Under the pieces are notes generated by a model that was not told the DNA's origin, made no database searches, and saw nothing but the letters and a program-made list of their open reading frames with translations. DNA of 8,193 nucleotides from CAYFSC01 sp964345695 (GTDB lineage: Bacteria; Bacteroidota; Rhodothermia; Rhodothermales; Salinibacteraceae). The translations under genes and the position numbers were made by a program. Positions within the stretch are counted from its first letter, which is position 1; the number at the start of each line of letters is the position of its first letter. Location of the stretch: the NCBI GenBank assembly GCA_964345695.1, contig CAYFSC010000138.1, positions 1 through 8,193 on the forward strand, written 5' to 3'. Shown piece after piece: positions 1 through 8,009 of this stretch.

Positions 1-633
1 GTCGCGCTGGATCCGGATGTCGCGCAGCAGCTTCAGGCCGAGCACGACGTGGACCCCGACCGCCTCGTCGTGTGGTCCATTGCCGATCCGTACGGCGGGC
101 GCCTGGCCGACTACCGGCTGTGTCTGGAGGCCACCGACGCTGCGCTGCAGACGCTTGACGGGGGAGTGCGGCTCCGGATCGATCGACGGCGCCCCCGTGC
201 GTTTTTACCCGCAGAAATTCCCCTGACGTCCGCCCTATGCTTACCAGGACGGTCGACGACAAGGGAGTCGCCAACACGGGTGAGATGCCCTGGAGCAGAA
301 AGGCGTCGCCCGCTTTCCATTCCCGCCGCATGGACGCATCCCCACCTTCAAGGGGGCGAAGGCGGCGGCTGCCCGGTTGTTTGGACACCCATGTTTGGAC
401 ACCCACTGCTGGCGGAGGCCCGGCGCATCGAGGTGAATCCCGATGCCCCACAGCTCGATGCCCGTCCTGGCGGCCCTGCGCGACCGGTGATGTGTGAGGG
501 AAAAGATCGTTCGCCCGGCCGTGTGCATTTCCCTCCATTGTTTGCGATGTTGAAGTTTGCGATGTTGAAAGCGCTTTCTACTCTCCCCTCTGCACGTTCT
601 CCGACACGATTACACACGCTTCGGTGGCCATGA
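1..633 (+). CDS. Probable low-molecular-weight protein-tyrosine phosphatase, C-terminal part; 3' end uncertain
   Basis: The 5' end lies outside the window. Frame 1 reads VALDPDVAQQL and then WSIADPYGGRLADYRLCLEA. The ADPYGG-x-LxxY pattern followed by a final helix matches the C-terminus of low-molecular-weight tyrosine phosphatases and related arsenate reductases, where the Asp of DPY is the general acid. The N-terminal CX5R phosphate loop is not in view, so the name rests on this tail. Codons up to about base 180 have GC-rich third positions. After that, rare codons (TTA, CTA, AGA, ACA) appear, although the frame stays open to TGA 631-633, which overlaps the next ATG by ATGA. Skipping one G in the GGGGG run at 160-164 moves into frame 2, which stays GC3-rich and stops at TGA 224-226. 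I think the true end is nearer 226 and that 227-633 is not protein-coding. The alternative is an unrelated hypothetical protein. Confidence 0.55.
   Translation, partial: VALDPDVAQQLQAEHDVDPDRLVVWSIADPYGGRLADYRLCLEATDAALQTLDGGVRLRIDRRRPRAFLPAEIPLTSALCLPGRSTTRESPTRVRCPGAERRRPLSIPAAWTHPHLQGGEGGGCPVVWTPMFGHPLLAEARRIEVNPDAPQLDARPGGPARPVMCEGKDRSPGRVHFPPLFAMLKFAMLKALSTLPSARSPTRLHTLRWP
378..405. repeat. Perfect 14-bp tandem duplication
   Basis: The unit TGTTTGGACACCCA occurs twice with no gap (378-391 and 392-405) and no mismatch. Bases on either side do not continue the repeat. Because 14 is not a multiple of 3, the duplication would shift any reading frame through it, which supports a non-coding status for this stretch. 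Confidence 0.9.
541..570. repeat. 15-bp tandem duplication (14 of 15 identical)
   Basis: TTTGCGATGTTGAAG (541-555) is followed directly by TTTGCGATGTTGAAA (556-570), differing only at the last base. In frame 1 it would read FAMLK twice. The second copy runs into the palindrome at 567-578, so the duplication sits directly upstream of a possible operator. Confidence 0.9.
567..578. promoter_or_regulatory. Operator-like palindrome, LacI/CcpA-family type
   Basis: GAAAGCGCTTTC is a perfect 12-bp palindrome centred on CpG. With its flanks (TGAAAGCGCTTTCT) it fits 13 of 14 positions of the catabolite-responsive-element consensus TGWNANCGNTNWCA used by CcpA, and it resembles LacI-family operators generally. 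It ends 51 bp before the ATG at 630, a suitable place to control that gene. No regulator is encoded in the window and no promoter core could be fixed, so its role is inferred. Confidence 0.4.
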
Positions 634-1598
634 GCAAACCCGTATCCGGCATTCACCACGTTACGGCGTATGCACACGATCCCCAGGAGAATCTGGACTT
701 TTATACCGGCGTCCTCGGGCTGCGGCTCGTGAAGCAGACGGTCCTGTTCAACAATCCGTCGGAGGCCTTCAAAGGGCCGACGATGTACCATTTTTACTAT
801 GCAGATGAAACGGGCACGCCAGGCTCGGTCATCACCTTCAAGCCGCACCACAGCATCCAGAAGGGGCAGGTCGGGCGTGGGCAGGCCACGGCCACGGCGT
901 TTACGATTCCCGAGGGGGCGGTCGATTACTGGGTGGAACGTCTGTCGGAGGCGAACGCGGCCGTCCTGTATCCGGAAACGGAGCGGTTCGGACGGACCGT
1001 CATCCCGTTTCAGGATCACGACGGGCAGCCGCTGGAGCTTATCACGGGAACGTCCGACATCGAACCCTGGGCCGACGGGCCGGTGCCGGCCGAGCATGCC
1101 CTGCGCGGCTTCCACGGTGTGACGATCCACCCCGACAATGCCCAGCTCACGGCCGATGTATTGGGGCTGCTTGGCTACGAGCAAGTCGGGCGCCAGCCGA
1201 CGCCGCAGGACGGCGACTGGACCCGTTTTCGCGCCCCCGGCGCCGAACATGGGCAGTTCATCGATCTCTACAACGAGCCCAACATGCATGAAGGGAGGTG
1301 GGGCTACGGGACGGTCCACCACGTGGCTCTTCGAGTGGACGACGACGAGCATCAGCAGGCCGTCCGTGATCGGCTGCTGGATGCCGGGCACGCCCCAACG
1401 TCGATGAAAGACCGCAACTACTTTCATTCGATCTACTTCCGGGAGCCGAATGGCGTCAACGTCGAGATCGCCACCGATCCGCCCGGCTTCCTGCACGACG
1501 AGCCGGAAGACACGCTCGGGACGCAGCTGCAACTGCCGCCATTTCTTCAGGATCGCCGCGAGGCGGTCGAGGCGCAACTCGCGGACATCAACGTTTAG
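630..1598 (+). CDS. Ring-cleaving (hydroquinone-type) dioxygenase, two VOC/glyoxalase domains
   Basis: A 322-residue protein with two vicinal-oxygen-chelate halves: residues about 5-145, starting SGIHHVTAYAHDP, and about 155-310, holding TVHHVALRV and VNVEIATD. Length and layout fit the MhqO/PcpA/LinE group, Fe(II) enzymes that open the ring of (chloro)hydroquinones. From what I recall of PcpA (ligands His11, His227, Glu276, Tyr266; second sphere His10, Thr13, His226, Arg259), the counterparts here are H10, H231, E279 and Y269, with H9, T12, H230 and R262, so the whole site appears intact. It is probably cytoplasmic and protects against or degrades quinols; the natural substrate is unknown. 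ATG 630 is preferred over in-frame GTG 624 because family members start just before the first strand; neither has a clear ribosome-binding site. A LacI/CcpA-type palindrome lies 51 bp upstream. It converges on the kinase gene. Confidence 0.88.
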   Translation: MSKPVSGIHHVTAYAHDPQENLDFYTGVLGLRLVKQTVLFNNPSEAFKGPTMYHFYYADETGTPGSVITFKPHHSIQKGQVGRGQATATAFTIPEGAVDYWVERLSEANAAVLYPETERFGRTVIPFQDHDGQPLELITGTSDIEPWADGPVPAEHALRGFHGVTIHPDNAQLTADVLGLLGYEQVGRQPTPQDGDWTRFRAPGAEHGQFIDLYNEPNMHEGRWGYGTVHHVALRVDDDEHQQAVRDRLLDAGHAPTSMKDRNYFHSIYFREPNGVNVEIATDPPGFLHDEPEDTLGTQLQLPPFLQDRREAVEAQLADINV

Positions 1599-1629
1599 TG
1601 CTCTGTCGCTCGTTATCCTTCGTGTTGAA

Positions 1630-1758
1630 GCGATCTCACAACCCCTGGCTCGTCGTCCCGACCGAAGCCGAGGGACCTCCCCGAAACCGGCCGACACGCC
1701 CGCGGAAATTCCTCCGCGCGGGCCGGGATGACGAGCGTTGAACGGATTTGAGATCGCG
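1630..1758. repeat. Imperfect 129-bp inverted repeat in a convergent gap (MITE/REP-like or terminator)
   Basis: The ends are perfect 9-bp inverted repeats, GCGATCTCA (1630-1638) and TGAGATCGC (1750-1758). Inside them CAAC (1639-1642) pairs with GTTG (1737-1740), then GCTCGTCGTCCCGACC (1648-1663) faces GGCCGGGATGACGAGC (1721-1736) with 14 of 16 positions paired, and a small CCCGCG/CGCGGG stem follows near 1698-1721. The gap between the dioxygenase and kinase genes (1599-1811) holds no gene. RNA from either strand could fold, so it may end transcription of both genes, but there is no T-run. The GTCATCCCGGCC-like core resembles dispersed intergenic palindromes known in many genomes. Copy number cannot be judged from one window. 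Confidence 0.6.
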
Positions 1759-1811
1759 ATTGCGACCCAAACAGACGAGGTTGACGCAGCACCAGGACGT
1801 CCGGCGGAGCG

Positions 1812-3779
<1,968 letters not shown>

Positions 3780-3820
3780 AGTGGGGGGCGAGGTCGAGAA
3801 GATGAGAGGAATGAGGGAAC

Positions 3821-5278
3821 CTACAGCAGCTTCCAGATCCAGTCAACGATGCGCCGGGTCAACGAACTGTAGGGAGGATAGACGTTCTCAATAAGTTTCG
3901 ATCCGAACGAGCGTGTCAACACGGGGCGTGTGTGCGAAAACTCACGGAATGCATATTCGCCGTGCGTGGCGCCCATCCCGCTGTGCCCGGCTCCGCCAAA
4001 GGGAAGGTACGGGTTCATGTAGTGCAGCAGCACGTCGTTCACGCAAGATCCACCCGCGGAGGTCCGCGTCCGCACCGTCTCGGCGGTGGCATCGCTCTTG
4101 GTGAACAGGTACAGCGCCAGCGGATTCGGGCGCGCGTTAACGGCGGCCAGGACGTCGTCGAGCGAGCGATAGGCCACCACTGGCAAGATGGGACCGAAGA
4201 TCTCGTCGCACATGACGTCGGCGGTGTCGGGCACGTCCGTAAGCACCGTCGGGGCGAAGTAGCGGTCCTCCGCGTCGTGTTCGCCACCGGCTGCGACCGT
4301 GGCTCCGGCGCTCACGGCATCGTCGAAGAAGCGGCGGACGCGCTGGAAGTGCTTGTCGTTGACGAGCCGGGCATAGTCGGCCGTCGAGCGTCGCGCCTCG
4401 GCGGTGTCCCCATAAAACCGGTGGATGGCCGCCCGAAGCTCGCGCACAAAGTCGTCGTGCAGGCGCTCGTGGACGTACACATGATCCGGCGCGATGCACG
4501 TTTGCCCCGCATTTGTAAACTTGCCCCACGCCACCTTGGTCGCCGCTGTGCGCACATCGGCGGTGTCGTCCACGATTGTGGGCGACTTGCCGCCGAGCTC
4601 CAGCGTGACGGACGTCAGGTGCTCCGCTGCAGCCCGCATTACGATCTTGCCGACCGCCGGGCTGCCGGTAAAGTAAATGTGGTCGAACGGCTTCTGAAGC
4701 AGGTGTTGCGCCACCTCCTTGTCGCCCTCTACCAGCGCCACCTCGCGTTCGTCGAACAGCTCGGCGACGATCTCACGCATCACCCGCGACGCGTTCGGGG
4801 TGTACTCCGAGGGCTTGAGCACCACGGAGTTGCCAGCTGCTAGCGCCGCGACCAGCGGGCCAAAGGTGAGGTTGAAAGGATAGTTCCACGGCGACACGAT
4901 GAGCACGACGCCGCGCGACTGGTAGTGGATCTCGGATCGGGTGCCCAGAAGCAGCGGTGGCGTTTTTACCGTCTCTGGCTGCATCCAGGTCTCCAGGTGA
5001 TCCGTGGCGAACGCCGCCTCGTCAGCCACGGCCTTGACCTCGGTCAGGTCGGTTTCGACCTCGGGCTTCTGGAAGTCGGCGTCCAACGCCGCACGGATCG
5101 CCTCGCGACGCGCCACCACGCCCTTGCGCAGCCGGTCGATCTTGGCTTTGCGCTGCGCCGCGTCGGTCTGACGGAGGCTGGGCGCGTGCGCCTTCTGGGC
5201 TGCGAAGATCCGGTCGATGCGGGCTTCGGTGGAGGCGGCGGTGCCGTTGGTAGCGACAGACGAGGTCGTAGAAGCCAT
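3821..5278 (-). CDS. NAD(P)-dependent aldehyde dehydrogenase, ALDH3-like
   Basis: A 485-residue enzyme oxidising aldehydes to carboxylic acids. The full catalytic set is visible: SPWNYPFNL (129-137, N132), K155 in LKPSE, FTGS (203-206), general base E227 in ELGGKSP, nucleophile C261 in GQTCIAPD, and EIFGP (359-363). The fingerprint FTGSPAVGK, the PWNYPFNL form and the C-terminal YPPYSS...WIWKLL tail point to the ALDH3 group (fatty, medium-chain or coniferyl aldehyde dehydrogenases) rather than ALDH1/2 or succinate-semialdehyde enzymes. The aromatic C-terminal helix might touch the membrane, as in fatty aldehyde dehydrogenases, but that is inference. The first 18 or so residues are a Ser/Thr/Ala-rich extension. 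ATG 5276-5278 is the natural start. The gene is divergent from pncA and followed after 41 bp by the kinase. The substrate cannot be told from sequence; clearing lipid-derived aldehydes is plausible. Confidence 0.93.
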   Translation of the reverse strand: MASTTSSVATNGTAASTEARIDRIFAAQKAHAPSLRQTDAAQRKAKIDRLRKGVVARREAIRAALDADFQKPEVETDLTEVKAVADEAAFATDHLETWMQPETVKTPPLLLGTRSEIHYQSRGVVLIVSPWNYPFNLTFGPLVAALAAGNSVVLKPSEYTPNASRVMREIVAELFDEREVALVEGDKEVAQHLLQKPFDHIYFTGSPAVGKIVMRAAAEHLTSVTLELGGKSPTIVDDTADVRTAATKVAWGKFTNAGQTCIAPDHVYVHERLHDDFVRELRAAIHRFYGDTAEARRSTADYARLVNDKHFQRVRRFFDDAVSAGATVAAGGEHDAEDRYFAPTVLTDVPDTADVMCDEIFGPILPVVAYRSLDDVLAAVNARPNPLALYLFTKSDATAETVRTRTSAGGSCVNDVLLHYMNPYLPFGGAGHSGMGATHGEYAFREFSHTRPVLTRSFGSKLIENVYPPYSSLTRRIVDWIWKLL

Positions 5279-5589
5279 GGCTCAGTGGCAACGTGGGGAG
5301 AAGAACAACATGCTTAAAACCTCGCGCGGAGACGTGAGATCCCAGACCGGTGCGCCGATCGGCGGCAGGGCGCAACGCGCAGACGAATTCGCCGGTGAGA
5401 ATCCCAACCTCTGGAGGCCGGCCCTCAATCGTGCCCTTTCCCCAACCCGTGACCCTCCGACGCACGAACGGCGTCCTCTGAACGCAAAATGACGGCCTCG
5501 ATGCCCAAACCATGCGGTTCCCCGACCGTAGGACTCACGCTACGTTTTAACCCGATATCTAGCCCTTCCCAATCCAATCGCGACACCCC
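5279..5589. other. 311-bp divergent intergenic region (aldehyde dehydrogenase / pncA)
   Basis: It should hold promoters for both flanking genes. No coding frame here looks real; overlapping open frames are short or have poor codon use. AT-richer patches lie near each start (around 5310-5320, TGCTTAAAAC, and 5541-5562, TACGTTTTAACCCGATATCT), where promoter cores would be expected, but no pair matches a consensus well enough to call. The 10-mer CAATCCAATC near the pncA start is listed separately. Confidence 0.5.
5570..5579 (+). promoter_or_regulatory. Leader motif CAATCCAATC before pncA
   Basis: The 10-mer ends exactly 10 bp before the ATG at 5590. The same 10-mer occurs at the same distance before the other plus-strand start at 8010 and nowhere else that I noticed in the window. 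TCCAAT at 5573-5578 could be a -10-like element giving a very short leader, or the motif could be a translation-related leader or a regulator half-site. No good -35 box is seen 17 bp upstream here. Confidence 0.35.
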
Positions 5590-6213
5590 ATGGATGCACT
5601 CTTAATCGTCGATATGCAGAACGACTTCTGCCCCGGCGGCGCGCTGGCCGTGCCGGAGGGCGACGCCATTGTGCCCCAGATCAACGAACTGTCGTCCGCC
5701 TTCGACCGCGTTCTGCAGACGCAGGACTGGCATCCGGAAGGCCATCAGTCGTTTGCTTCGTCGCACCCGGACCACGACCCGTACGATGTCATCAAGGTGG
5801 ACTACGGCGAGCAGGTGCTCTGGCCGGATCATTGTGTGCAGGGCACACGGGGGGCCGAGTTCCATCCGGATCTGAACACTACCCATACCGAGCTCATCAT
5901 TCGGAAAGGGTTTCGTCCCGAGATCGACTCCTACTCCGCGTTCTATGAGAACGACGGTTCCACGCGAACCGGGCTGGCAGGGTATCTTCGCGAGCGGGGC
6001 ATCGACACGCTCTACCTTTGCGGGCTCGCGACGGATTTCTGCGTCAAATGGTCGGCCGTCGACGGACGCAAGGAGGGCTTCGACGTGTACGTCATCGAGG
6101 ATGCCACCCGCGGCATCGACCAGGACGGGTCGCTCGCGCAGGCCTGGGACGAGATGAACGAGTCGGGCGTGCAGGTCATCTCCGCGGAGGCCGCGATGAG
6201 CGTTGTGGGTTGA
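5590..6213 (+). CDS. pncA: Nicotinamidase (pyrazinamidase family)
   Basis: A 207-residue isochorismatase-fold amidohydrolase that converts nicotinamide to nicotinate and ammonia, feeding NAD salvage through the Preiss-Handler route; cytoplasmic. The catalytic triad is intact: D8 in VDMQNDFCPGG, K106 in IIRKGF and C151 in CGLATDFCVK. The metal site is also present: D46 and H48 in TQDWHP, H52, and H81 in WPDHCVQGT. These line up with D8, K96, C138 and D49/H51/H57/H71 of the Mycobacterium tuberculosis enzyme. Length is normal (E. coli PncA is about 213 residues), and the DH-C-V-Q-G-T segment and oxyanion cis-peptide region (GLATDFC) separate it from isochorismatases. ATG 5590 is the only sensible start because the VDMQNDF strand follows at once. 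It ends 5 bp before an assembly gap, so what lies downstream is unknown. Confidence 0.96.
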   Translation: MDALLIVDMQNDFCPGGALAVPEGDAIVPQINELSSAFDRVLQTQDWHPEGHQSFASSHPDHDPYDVIKVDYGEQVLWPDHCVQGTRGAEFHPDLNTTHTELIIRKGFRPEIDSYSAFYENDGSTRTGLAGYLRERGIDTLYLCGLATDFCVKWSAVDGRKEGFDVYVIEDATRGIDQDGSLAQAWDEMNESGVQVISAEAAMSVVG

Positions 6214-6218
6214 GCGTT

Positions 6219-6318
6219 NNNNNNNNNNNNNNNNNNNNNNNNNNNNNNNNNNNNNNNNNNNNNNNNNNNNNNNNNNNNNNNNNNNNNNNNNNNNNNNNNN
6301 NNNNNNNNNNNNNNNNNN
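6219..6318. other. Assembly gap of 100 N
   Basis: Exactly 100 undetermined bases lie between the end of pncA and the end of the convergent kinase-fusion gene. A round 100 is the usual placeholder for a scaffold join of unknown length, so the real distance may be shorter or longer and could include missing genes. TGAGCG at 6211-6216 and CGCTCA at 6319-6324 are inverted copies on either side. Confidence 0.97.
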
Positions 6319-6339
6319 CGCTCACACGCCACGCCGCTC

Positions 6340-7947
6340 TCACGCAAGACGCACGAGGTGCTTCAAAATCTCGGTCGTCGTCGCGTCCGGGTCGGGTTCG
6401 GTCGAGACGCGGATGTGGCGGGCATCCTCCAGGGCTGCGGGCGCTTCGTAGCGCTGCTGGAGCATGGCGAAGTCGTCCAGCCGCGCGTCGGACCCGTGGG
6501 CCGTGCCGGTATTGCGCGTGGCGAGGCGCTGCTTGAGGACGTCGTCGGGCGCGGTGCACTCCACGAAGACGTACGGAACGTCGGCCGCGCGGAGACGGGA
6601 ACGCAGGCGCTCGCGCTCGGCGCGGCGGCTGTAGGTAGCGTCCAGGACCGTCCCGACGCGGCCGGATGTCGCGCGCTCGATGGCGCGATCCCGCAGGGTG
6701 GCGTACGTTCGCGCCGTCATGTCCGGCGTGTACAGCTGCTCTCGCGTCTGGGCATCGGTGCGCTGGTCCGCGGGAACGCCGGCGATCGACTTCCGCACGC
6801 GGTCGGAGGCGACGTGCTCCCACCCGAGCGCGTCCGCCACGGCGCCCGCCTGCGTGCTTTTGCCGCTGCCGACGGTGCCCATGACCACGGCCACGAGCGG
6901 AGCCTCGCCGTTCACGGCGTAGCGAAGTGCCCGCCGGTAGTACGCCTGTGCGGCCGCCCGGCTCTCGTCGCGCTCGTCCGGCGGAAGATCCGCGTCGATC
7001 GCTTGCAATCCCTCCACCTTGCCGCGCACATACGCCCGGTACGTTTTGTAGAAGTCGATGAGCGTTGCGAGCGCGGGATCGTCGAGGGCCTCCTGCATGC
7101 GATCGACGAAGTGCCGGCCCAGGTCCGAGCGCCCGTGGACGTCGAAGTCCATCGCCAGAAAGGCGATGTCGTTCGCCCAGTCGAGGCGGCGGAGGCGCTC
7201 GTTGAACTCGATGCAGTCGTAGATGCACACGCTGTCGTCGGTGAGGTGGACGTGCCCGAGGCGCAGGTCGCCGTGGCCCTCGACGATGAAGCCGCCTGCC
7301 CGCCGCCGGTGGAAAAGGGCGGCGTGCTGGTCGAGAAATCGATCGGTGTAGTACCGAAGGGCGTCGTACGTCGGCCGGGGAAGCAGACGCCCGACGAGAT
7401 CCTGCGTCTGCTCGAAGTTCTCGTCCGTGTTCACCCGAATCCGGTCGATCCAGCCCGCCTCGGCGATGTCGGGCGTCGAGGCGCGCTCCTCGTAAAAGTC
7501 CGCGAGATGCTGGACGACGCGATCGACATCCGCCGCATCGAGGCGGTCGTTCTCGGCCCGGTGGTGGAGAAAATTCTCGTGCGGCAGATACCGCATCTTG
7601 ACGGCGTACTCCACAACCGAAGCGTCCGTCGCGTCCTCGGGATCAACGCGATAGCCCGCATCGGTCTCGACGAGCGGAACGACGCCTTGGTACGTATTCG
7701 CGCACAGCCGCCGGTTCAGCCGGACCTCCGCCTCGCAGGCCTCCTTGCGCTTTTCCCGCGTCGAAAAGTCAAGAAAGCCGAAGTCGACCGGCTTCTTGAA
7801 CTTGTAGACGAACGGCGGCACGAGCGCGACAACGGAGATGTGCGTCTGCTCGAGCTCCACGCGGTCCGGGTCATGGGGATAGATCTCCGGCTTCATGAGA
7901 AGGTCGCGGAGCGCGGCGACGGGGAGAGACGAAACGTCAGAGGGCAT
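6340..7947 (-). CDS. Aminoglycoside-phosphotransferase-like domain fused to a P-loop kinase/ATPase domain
   Basis: A 535-residue protein in two parts. Residues about 20-335 resemble the APH/choline-kinase fold: HGDLRLGHVHL (catalytic-loop H225-G226-D227) and YDCIEFNERLRRLDWANDIAFLAMD, the metal-binding Asp plus the family's IEF signature. The usual Asn five residues after the catalytic Asp is His (H232). Residues about 350-535 are a P-loop kinase: Walker A GTVGSGKST (357-365, K363), then VLDATYSRRAERERLR and a C-terminal Arg-rich lid region. This matches the family annotated as bifunctional aminoglycoside phosphotransferase/ATP-binding protein (COG2187 plus COG0645). Its substrate is unknown; the name does not prove antibiotic resistance. 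ATG 7945-7947 (MPSDVSSLPV) is chosen over TTG 8008-8010, which would put the start across the divergent gene. It converges on pncA across the assembly gap. Confidence 0.88.
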   Translation of the reverse strand: MPSDVSSLPVAALRDLLMKPEIYPHDPDRVELEQTHISVVALVPPFVYKFKKPVDFGFLDFSTREKRKEACEAEVRLNRRLCANTYQGVVPLVETDAGYRVDPEDATDASVVEYAVKMRYLPHENFLHHRAENDRLDAADVDRVVQHLADFYEERASTPDIAEAGWIDRIRVNTDENFEQTQDLVGRLLPRPTYDALRYYTDRFLDQHAALFHRRRAGGFIVEGHGDLRLGHVHLTDDSVCIYDCIEFNERLRRLDWANDIAFLAMDFDVHGRSDLGRHFVDRMQEALDDPALATLIDFYKTYRAYVRGKVEGLQAIDADLPPDERDESRAAAQAYYRRALRYAVNGEAPLVAVVMGTVGSGKSTQAGAVADALGWEHVASDRVRKSIAGVPADQRTDAQTREQLYTPDMTARTYATLRDRAIERATSGRVGTVLDATYSRRAERERLRSRLRAADVPYVFVECTAPDDVLKQRLATRNTGTAHGSDARLDDFAMLQQRYEAPAALEDARHIRVSTEPDPDATTTEILKHLVRLA

Positions 7948-8009
7948 GGTAGGTGAAACGTCGGGACGGTTGAATTTCGTGTGTTCGTGCAATCCAATCA
8001 ACGCTCGCA
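7948..8009. promoter_or_regulatory. 62-bp divergent promoter region
   Basis: Only 62 bp separate the two divergent ATG codons, so promoters for both must sit here or inside the genes. For the plus strand, TTGAAT (7970-7975), a 17-bp spacer and TCCAAT (7993-7998) form a weak sigma70-like pair, 4 of 6 bases each, which would give a very short leader. On the minus strand, TTGATT, 17 bp and GAAATT is weaker still. The direct repeat GAAACGTC at 7931-7938 and 7955-7962 flanks the minus-strand start. Confidence 0.35.
7990..7999 (+). promoter_or_regulatory. Leader motif CAATCCAATC before the gene at 8010
   Basis: Identical to the 10-mer before pncA and again ending 10 bp before the ATG. Here TCCAAT (7993-7998) also falls at the right spacing from TTGAAT to be a -10 element, so a shared promoter element is one explanation. 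Sequence around the two copies is otherwise different, so this is not simply a duplicated upstream region. Confidence 0.35.

Larger units (their letters stand above)
227..629. other. Poorly coding stretch upstream of the ring-cleaving dioxygenase gene
   Basis: About 400 bp with no convincing gene. Frame 1 is formally open across it, but codon choice is poor, with many A- or T-ending and rare codons. A patch around 403-470 (LLAEARRIEVNPDA in frame 1) has better codon use and might be the remnant of a decayed gene, but I do not recognise it. The stretch also carries a 14-bp tandem duplication, a 15-bp tandem duplication and a 12-bp palindrome, listed separately. I see no clear terminator and no convincing -35/-10 pair. 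Confidence 0.5.

Noticed and set aside
340..356. CCCC/GGGGG hairpin as a terminator for the first gene
   Set aside because: Only four G-C pairs, large loop and no T-run.
348..1697. 449-codon open frame on the minus strand over the dioxygenase gene
   Set aside because: It is the antisense shadow of a gene with intact family motifs; the translation is Arg-rich with no recognisable domain.
3932..4843. 303-codon plus-strand frame opposite the aldehyde dehydrogenase
   Set aside because: Shadow of a gene with every ALDH catalytic residue in place.
5489..5605. Small open frame MTASMPKPCGSP... overlapping the pncA start
   Set aside because: Poor codon use, no start signal, and it overlaps pncA in another frame; likely chance.
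6358..7956. 532-codon plus-strand frame opposite the APH/P-loop gene
   Set aside because: Almost exactly coextensive with the real minus-strand gene, which carries Walker A and HGD motifs; the plus-strand product shows none.
7928..7962. GACGAAACGTC mini-palindrome and repeated GAAACGTC around the fusion-kinase start
   Set aside because: Eight-base repeats are common in a GC-rich window, and one copy lies inside the coding sequence; not enough for an operator call.
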